A DNA stretch of 64,000 bases from assembly GCF_023856365.1 (NCBI RefSeq), contig NC_064554.1:3959001-4023000 (forward strand). The letters run 5' to 3'. The notes beneath the pieces are model-generated. The model did no database searches. It was not told the origin of the DNA and saw only the letters and a list, made by a program, of their open reading frames with translations. Below, piece after piece: positions 57,078-64,000 of this stretch. Origin of the DNA: Brienomyrus brachyistius. Its lineage: Eukaryota; Chordata; Actinopteri; Osteoglossiformes; Mormyridae. Within the stretch, counting starts at the first letter, position 1. The number at the start of each line of letters is the position of its first letter. The position numbers and the translations under genes are program-made.

Positions 57078-57085
<8 letters not shown>
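56731..57085 (-). mobile_element. SINE-like dispersed repeat, near-full copy
   Basis: The best copy of the family at 9454-9679. From the plus side it starts with (CCAT)n, then CTTATCCTACTGGGTCGCAG, CATCGCAGGGCACA, TCCAATTAGCCTCAGCATAT, AGAACATGCAAACTCCATAC, and ends in a tRNA-like block with inverse B-box GACTCGAACCCGGGTCCC and inverse A-box AACAGTGCTAACTA. Read on the minus strand it runs tRNA-like head, body, GGAT tail. It is bounded on both sides by TA microsatellites, so target duplications cannot be read. Confidence 0.7.
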
Positions 57086-57113
<28 letters not shown>

Positions 57114-60100
57114 AAATAAAGGCACATATATTACATGAGAAGACTGAAGCCTGGGTGAGCCTACAGAGACAGTGCTTTAAAAATGTGGTCATAATTACAT
57201 GAGCACTGATCCTCGGTCCCTCGTCACTAACACGTGAAATGCAGTTTGGTGTTTTGATGCGTGACGTGTGCCAATCCCTCCCCGGTTCGTGGGGACAGCC
57301 CTACGCAGCGTGAGCGTGCGACAGAGGAGGACGGGCCGGCGGCCATTGGCGCAATCGCCGGGGCACGCTCCGCTCGTTTGGATGTGGCAGAGCGAGCTGG
57401 CAGCCTTGGGCACTCGCTTCTGTGCGCTCAAATAAACAAACAAACAGGCCGCCCTGCCATGGCATGGAAGGTGCCACCACCTCCCGTCTCCAACTTTCCG
57501 ACGTTCGGTGGGTCGCGTGGGACCCAGCAAGGCAGCCTGATCTCCTGACGGTGACCAAAATCCTACAAATACGCAAGCGGTCACACACACGTGGGTTCAT
57601 GTGAATCACAGACCGCACATGTGCGCAGACGAGGCCGAGGTCCTGCTCCACATCCCCCGGTGCTCAGAATGCCGGGTGAATCACCCTAACATGTGGAGAG
57701 AAAGTTTTACACAGACGCGGAACTAAACCACAAATCTCAATGCACCCCTAAAAAAGGGGAGGATGTGGTACTTACATCGACCGCAGCCACTGGAATCTAT
57801 TCAGTCACTTAAATTGGCGAAAGGCAGAGTGTTCACACTCTTTCGTTTGCTATAAACCAAGTAATGTGTTTTTTTCAAAGAAAAGGGTTTTCTGTCATTT
57901 CATTGGCTTATTTATAATTTGCACAAACAGCCTCCTTAATTACATAAGAATCTACCTATGAACTGGTTAACTCAAAGGAAACAAGGCTGGGGGGGGTGTC
58001 ATAATTGGTGGGAACTGAGATGGTGCAGAGCACGGAGCGCGAGATACATGATATGAGCGGGAGCGATGGGTGGCAGCACGGGCTCGGCCTATTCATCTGT
58101 TAAGCTGAGCCGTTCCTCTATGCATCTCATCCTCAGATCAAGTGGGACGGGTGAGGAGAGCCGCGTTTAAAGCCTGAATCCAAGAAAGGCAAACCGTGCA
58201 GTACCAGAGAGCAAACCACACCTGCTGAAAAAAACATGGAATTAACACTAGTCTTTAGAATTGGGCACAAGGTAACAATTTAATTTGATCTCTGGAATTA
58301 GGAGTCAGGCTACACAAATATGTCACTCTGCCACACATATTTCTGCCAAAGAACGAGTTCCTGTGAGTTCATGGGAAAAAGCTGCAGAAAAATGCGAGCT
58401 GTGCTGGACACCGGCTATGATTGTATGTTTACCTGGGGGCCATTTAAATGGGAAAATTTGCCTGAGAGCAGCAGGACCCGTGGTCTGTACAAACCGCAGA
58501 GCAACTACCGGGTGCTCTGGGCTGCCTCTTCTGCCGGGAAAGCTGCCGCTTTATGTCCCGAGACTCGTTTATTTTTTCAAGTCACAAACGTTTCCTGTTA
58601 ATAAAATAAACCTGAGGCAAGACGCAGCAGCTCGAACCCAGTGCTGGATGTTTCTCCTTTTGAAAGGGCATGTTGGGTAGGAAAGCCAAGGGAGTGTGAG
58701 AGAGAAACAGATGGGGGGGGGGGCAGATGAGCTGAGAGACTTATTTAAGGGTGGGGGGGGGTGATGCACGCAGTCAGGACACCAGCATTCAACATGTGAC
58801 ATCCCAGTGTATCAGATTCACACAGATCACTGACACGCAGTGAGCTTCACAGGAATAACATTAGAGCGATCCCACAAGTACAAATACACATACATATCTC
58901 GGATTTCCTGTCATTGTGCTTGGGAACTATAAAGACATGCACACACAGGCATGCCTGGACACACTCGCACAAACGCAGAAAATAATCTCCCCAAGAAAGC
59001 GCAAATGTACAGTGAGCCTACTTGTTCTTAACCCAGCCTGTGCAACTGTCCTGAAGGGATATTTGTATGATCACAAGGAACAGTGCAGGAAAGGTGAATG
59101 TAATAAATATTAATAGTGGCAGTAAAATTCTGTATATTCTGGACCTGCAGCAGGACCACTCTGTTTAACAGCAGCACTGTGGTAATGAGACCTACAGAGG
59201 CCTTTGAGGTCTCCAGTTACAGGCACCTTTGGAGTGCGTCTGGTCTCATATGAAAAACGAAACAGGGCAGCATCTATGGTAGACCAAAGAGGGACCGGGA
59301 TGACGGCGGACACAGGGTTCAATAAAGGGGACAAATCACCCCAACTGTTGACCCAAATGTGGCTATGGCTCCGAAGGGGAAGCCCCCATCTTTGATTAGA
59401 GGGTTGGGAAGTCGCTCCAGGAGCCCGGAACTCCGCTACAGAAAGGCAGAATGAGAAATCTTATTAGGAATGATTACGCTAACATCTGTTAGCCATTTTT
59501 GTCATTTCTGCCCAGGGTTATGATGCCTTCACTATAGAGCTTCAGATGAAGCATTGCGATGCCGCAAGGCGCTTGAGGCCCGTTGAGTTATGGGCTATTT
59601 CATTCTAAGCGAGAGATTACTAATGGCCAACACTACTGAACGTCTTCCAGCAGTCCCTCGGTTTCATTCTGTCCAGACATTAATCTGATAGTTGAGGTGA
59701 CACGGAGCAGAGTTGGAAGGGGTGAGTGTGAGATGGAGATAGGGAGAAGATGTGAAAGAGAGAAGGTGGTGAGGAGGTGAGGGGGCACAAGGAAGACAAT
59801 CCAAAAATGGGGATGAGGGGACAGAGAGAGAACGAAGACACAGGAATGCAAGGAAGAGAATGAAAGGAGTAAAGGGAAGGAGAGAAGGATGGAAAGGAAA
59901 GGATGGGAGGACAAGAAAAAGGACAGAAAGACAGAATGATGGGATGGCTGAAGGCACCTAATGCCCTCACTCCGAGCACCAAGCGCTCACAGAACAAACA
60001 GAAAAGAACAAATCCTTACAGCCGCCGTAGTTTTTTATGCAAACTCTTTTGTTGCTCACAGGTGGTAATAAGAAAACGAATCGCCGGCAGAACTGCCTCG

Positions 60101-62000
60101 CCGCTCTCTGATTTCAATGTTTTTCGCTGCAGTCAGGATACATTCTTGATGGCGACCCACCACTGTTGCAATTCCCTATGCGGTTGAGTCCGGAGGTGTG
60201 TCTCAAACCAGCCGCAGAAGCCCTAACCACTCAGGGTCATTCTAAAGTTACATCTCCTTAGGTGCAGTGTTCAGACATCATCATTCCTTCATTTATGTTT
60301 AATAAGGGACTCCCTTCATTTACAAACAGGTGAATCGAGGTGATATTTAAGACATCCGATAATACAGATCGATGTAGAGCTACATAAATAGAATGGATCG
60401 GATTAACTTCCAAGGCAGAGGTATTTGAACCTTCTGGAAGACACCAGGAGGCTCATGTGGCATAGCAGTGAATATATGAGTGACACAGAGGGAAGGGGAA
60501 CGGAGATAGGGAGTAGAATAGATATTTGCAGGCCGAGCCAAAGAGGCCAGGAATTCGCCTAGATTGCAGAGGGTAAGTGAAAAGCAAGAAATGTTTTTTA
60601 TGCATCTTAAAGAGAAGGAGGAGACACTGTAAAAAGGTACAAACGCGATGACAACACATAATAATCCTGCTCTTATACTGCACAGTCTGCACAGTCTACC
60701 CAAGGCACGGTCATCTGAGCACCAATAGTCTTTCTTTGTTTTCTGGGCTGTCAGGGCGCAGGGGAGAGAGAGCCCAGTGTAGACACAGAGACAGCGTGTG
60801 CACCGGGCCGCCCTGGAGCAGACTGCTATGCTACCTGCTGACATGCTATGCAGTCTGACCCGGTAACTGTCAGGAGAGGCGGCACCCACTGGCGGAGCAG
60901 AATGGCGGAAAAGCGTCCGTCCATAGGCGCCCGGGAGAATTACCGGAGGGTAATGACTGAATTCTGCTGAGACCTCGACAGGCCCAGCCAGCATGTCAGA
61001 CCCTATCTGACTGAGTTTAAGCAAATAACGGAAAACAAAAAATTATCCTTGGCCAGTAGAGGGGGTGGGGGGGTGAAATCACTCCAACAGATGTGATTTA
61101 TATTAAAAAAAGGAGAAACAAAATGAAAGTTCCACTGAGTTCTATTTTTCGCCGATTGAGTAATTACTTTTAAAGCACTACTTTCTTTCCGTCTTTGCCT
61201 ATTACCGAATTCCCCCAACCACGTGCCACACCATCACTTTCTGTCAGTGACCTCGGCAGCAAAAAACCAATCAGGCACTGATTCCTGAGCAAAAACATCT
61301 AGAAGTGTACAGAAAATTTGGCCAAACTAATGTGGGGGAGGGGTGGGGCAGAGTATGATCACGATGGCAACCGGGAGCAGGGAGTCTAATTGTTGCCCTG
61401 GAGAAACAGGGAGAACTAGGTGCTACGTGCAGTTAACGCACATATGCATTCAGTGTCAGGATGTGAGGTCAGAAGTGCCAGGCTGGTGACCATGCAGGGG
61501 CGATTTCTCTTACCTGGAGAGATGTGAGGACCCATCCAAGACGCAGGAGCGGCACCGGGGAAGGAAAAGCAAAAAAGCTCTTGTTAATTTCAGGGACACA
61601 TGCTGCCTGACATATTTATATTCCATACGTGAAGGTCTATAACAGAATACGTGTGAATACAGTGGCGCTGTTTGTACCTGAAAATCACAGGATGCACACC
61701 AGTATGATGATAAACAGTGGTATTATCGTAAACAACCGCAGGCACACTTCCTGAATTCACAAAAACAGGGTCCTGGTAGGAGCCATAGCATTTAGCTTGG
61801 CACCAAATAATAAGTGACATCGTGACATCTAAAGCACAAACATTGCCACCTTCATCAGTAACATTATCTTGTCATCATTTTGTTTAGGGCCAAATGAAAT
61901 AAGAACTTTTAATTTACAAGTTTTATTACTGAAATACTACATTACTTGTGGGCAGTAACACCAAAAGAATACCAGGATACAAGATTTGTAATTCAGCCCT
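57086..62000. other. NFIX intron, no gene recognised
   Basis: No exon, RNA gene or named transposon is supported. G-runs occur at about 58711-58722 and 58753-58762. A purine-rich low-complexity stretch (GAAGG/GAGAGA) covers about 59700-59935. An open frame of 214 codons on the minus strand (60380-61024) has no recognisable domain and is treated as chance. Confidence 0.45.
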
Positions 62001-62044
62001 TAGCGATTCACCATAAGAGAGAAGTGACAAGGTATTGTGGCCGA

Positions 62045-62150
62045 GACTGCTGTCTGATTAACCAGAAGCATCCAATGAGCATAGGTGGGGAATTCTGTCC
62101 AACCAATCAGAAGCATCACATAAATACGCAGTCAATTCCCCGCAAGTGGG
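62045..62150 (+). promoter_or_regulatory. Promoter-like cluster, low confidence
   Basis: A CCAAT box (TCCAATGAGC, about 62069-62078), then CCAATCAG (about 62103-62110), then CATAAATA (about 62118-62125) about 10 bp on. The order and spacing are promoter-like, and an imperfect direct repeat CAGAAGCATC surrounds it. No convincing gene follows on the plus strand. Confidence 0.2.
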
Positions 62151-64000
62151 AAAAAAAAACGTAGAGTGTTTCAAATCAGACGTACAGTGTGTGGTGGCAG
62201 AGCCAGTTGAAGTAGAGGAGAGAAAGCGGACCGCAGGGAAAAGTATTCACTACTCCTGTAACGTTTACTACAATTGGAGGTGTACTGAGGCCAGGCAGGC
62301 ATGAAAGAGCTCGCTGTTAACACATACACCGAATTCCCCACAGCTGGAGGGACTGTGATTTATTCACTGTGTATGTGCGCAGTGAAGAACGTAATTAAGA
62401 CAACCGAGAAAGAGACAGTGTATAATTTGACTCTCAACAGGCGCCTGGGGCAGACTGAAAGTTCCCAACTCCAGCTTGGCTTTCACACACCAGCTCTCCT
62501 GAAGAGATGAAATATGTGTCAGAATCTAAACGCTTATTGTAACGTGTCAGAGGAATGTGGGAATGATCTGCGGCTTTGACATCAAACGAGGGACTGGGAG
62601 GCACAGTTGTTCTAACCCCTGACCCCCGACGTGCTCCAGCGACTCCCAGAACAACCACCTCACAGCACGCCCCCACCCACTAGGAGGAAACAGCTCCGGG
62701 CACTAAGTGGGTAAGACAGACCAGGAGAGACATACGCATGTATTTACAGAGACGGTCACATAAATAATTCCTTATTCTTATGAAATTTCAATCACTAATT
62801 GCCAAAAACCAAAACTCTAAAAAAGTTTTTTATATGAAGATGTATAAAAACGGAGTTAGTTTGTTTTGTTTTTCCTCAAAACAAAAAAAAGATCACTCCC
62901 TGCTTTCTTTCTTGTCTGGTTTTTCTTTCCTCCATATGTGTCGGATAAGTACTATTTTGAGATTTGTAGCAAATCTGAATATATGATATATACAGTATCT
63001 TGAATGTATTCTATGGAAATGTTTAATTGATGTTCAATGTCAATAAAAATAAGAATAAGAACCACACACATAGGAACACAAACTGAGTCACATGCAAGTC
63101 ATTGTCACGGCAACAGGAACATTCACATATACGCAGGCATACATATATATATAGACAGAAAGACACACACTGATGCACATGCAATTTACATACAGCTCCA
63201 GGACAATGAGAGAGATGATAACAGACTGTACACGCTGGGAATGAGCCTTTGAATGTCTAAAAACTTCATCCTCAGCTCTACCTCCAATGTACGAAAATCA
63301 CCCAAGGACATGTGCTGTACTGTTCCCTAGAAAACAAAACAAAGATGCATTCACATGCCCATCTGTCCTGCTATATTCATAGCACCGAAACACCAAGACT
63401 CAGAAACGCCCACACAAAACACAGGTGAATCTTGCTGCATTTGCCAGGTTCTAGGCTACATAGCTAGTCTGGGACTGGGGTGGGCTGTTTTATCTTAAGC
63501 CCAAATGAACAAAGCACAGCCTACGCTAACATTAATGCCTGGCACCCTCGGCCACTCCTGTACGTATACATGTGAAATATGTGACATAATCAACCTGCTG
63601 CGATTTCATGACATAATCCACCTGCTGTGGTTTTATGCAGACATTGAAATACACAGAAAGGTCTGGACACAGCGGAAACAAGAGACCCTGGATGAATTTA
63701 CTCAATGCCCTGGCTCTTGCATGGTTACTGCCAAGCTTCCAGCAAAAGGCTCCCCCTCAGGAGAGCCTAGATCAGAGGAATCGAAGCTCCAGTGCTCAAG
63801 CGCTTGTTGGCGTTTCATTACTCCGCCTGGGTGGCCAAGGAAATGGTCATGATCTAGACACAGACCTTTATCATGGGCTTTCGTTAGCAGACCATCACAC
63901 AGACACCCCCAACAGCCTGGCTTGGTTACAGAAATTCCTCTCTGGCCTCTACACCCTTCCTCTGCCTCAGCTGCAATCTAAACAAAAGGGCACATCTGGT

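Larger units (their letters stand above)
40905..64000 (-). other. NFIX: Very long NFIX intron, exon 2 not reached
   Basis: The 40842-40904 exon begins with a split codon whose first base must come from the upstream DNA-binding-domain exon. No roughly 530-nt open stretch with the NFI domain is found on the minus strand up to 64000, so this intron exceeds 23 kb; NFI genes commonly have a very long intron here. Apart from the repeats listed separately, I saw no supportable exon or RNA gene on either strand. Conserved non-coding enhancers could be present but cannot be recognised without alignment. Confidence 0.75.

Noticed and set aside
57818..57845. Short hairpin (CGAAAG...CTTTCG) as a possible microRNA
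   Set aside because: Only about 10 paired bases with a bulge; too short for a microRNA precursor.
61502..61560. Possible extra NFIX exon with donor-like CAG|GTAAGAG on the minus strand
   Set aside because: The donor string is good, but no paired acceptor of quality was found and the reading does not match any NFI isoform I know.

Overview
The window is vertebrate nuclear DNA, most likely from a ray-finned (teleost) fish. It has spliced GT-AG genes with long introns, no operons or bacterial signals, and fish-type repeats: hAT-type foldback MITEs, tRNA-derived SINE-like elements, CR1/L2/L1-like LINE fragments, and long TG, TA and minisatellite arrays. The species cannot be named from the sequence.

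Three protein-coding genes are supported by exon-by-exon reading. On the minus strand at 642-3666 is most of GET3 (ASNA1), the ATPase that targets tail-anchored proteins; its last coding exon lies beyond the left edge. Head-to-head with it, on the plus strand at 4484-5854, is complete TRIR (C19orf43 homologue). After a roughly 11-kb repeat-rich gene desert, the 3' half of the transcription-factor gene NFIX runs on the minus strand from its last coding exon at 22588-22602 up to a 63-nt exon at 40842-40904. The long NFI DNA-binding exon is not in the window, so 40905-64000 is read as one very large NFIX intron. GET3, TRIR and NFIX also lie close together on human 19p13.13, so the block looks like conserved synteny.

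Layout: 1-3.7 kb GET3; 3.7-4.5 kb shared 5' region; 4.5-6.3 kb TRIR; 6.3-17.6 kb intergenic, with SINE-like elements, a CR1 LINE split by a younger insertion, a 17-bp minisatellite and a foldback MITE; about 17.6-22.6 kb probable NFIX 3' UTR, including a 32-bp minisatellite; 22.6-40.9 kb NFIX exons and introns, one intron carrying a 35-bp minisatellite split by an L2-like LINE plus two decayed arrays; 40.9-64 kb intron with TG and TA microsatellites, a hAT element with a perfect 8-bp target duplication, and no recognisable coding exon.

I found no evidence for a novel enzymatic or defence system. The points most worth a second look are the nested and tandem repeats within NFIX, the MITE next to a GET3 splice donor, the family of hAT elements sharing ends but not interiors, and the compact GET3/TRIR divergent promoter.
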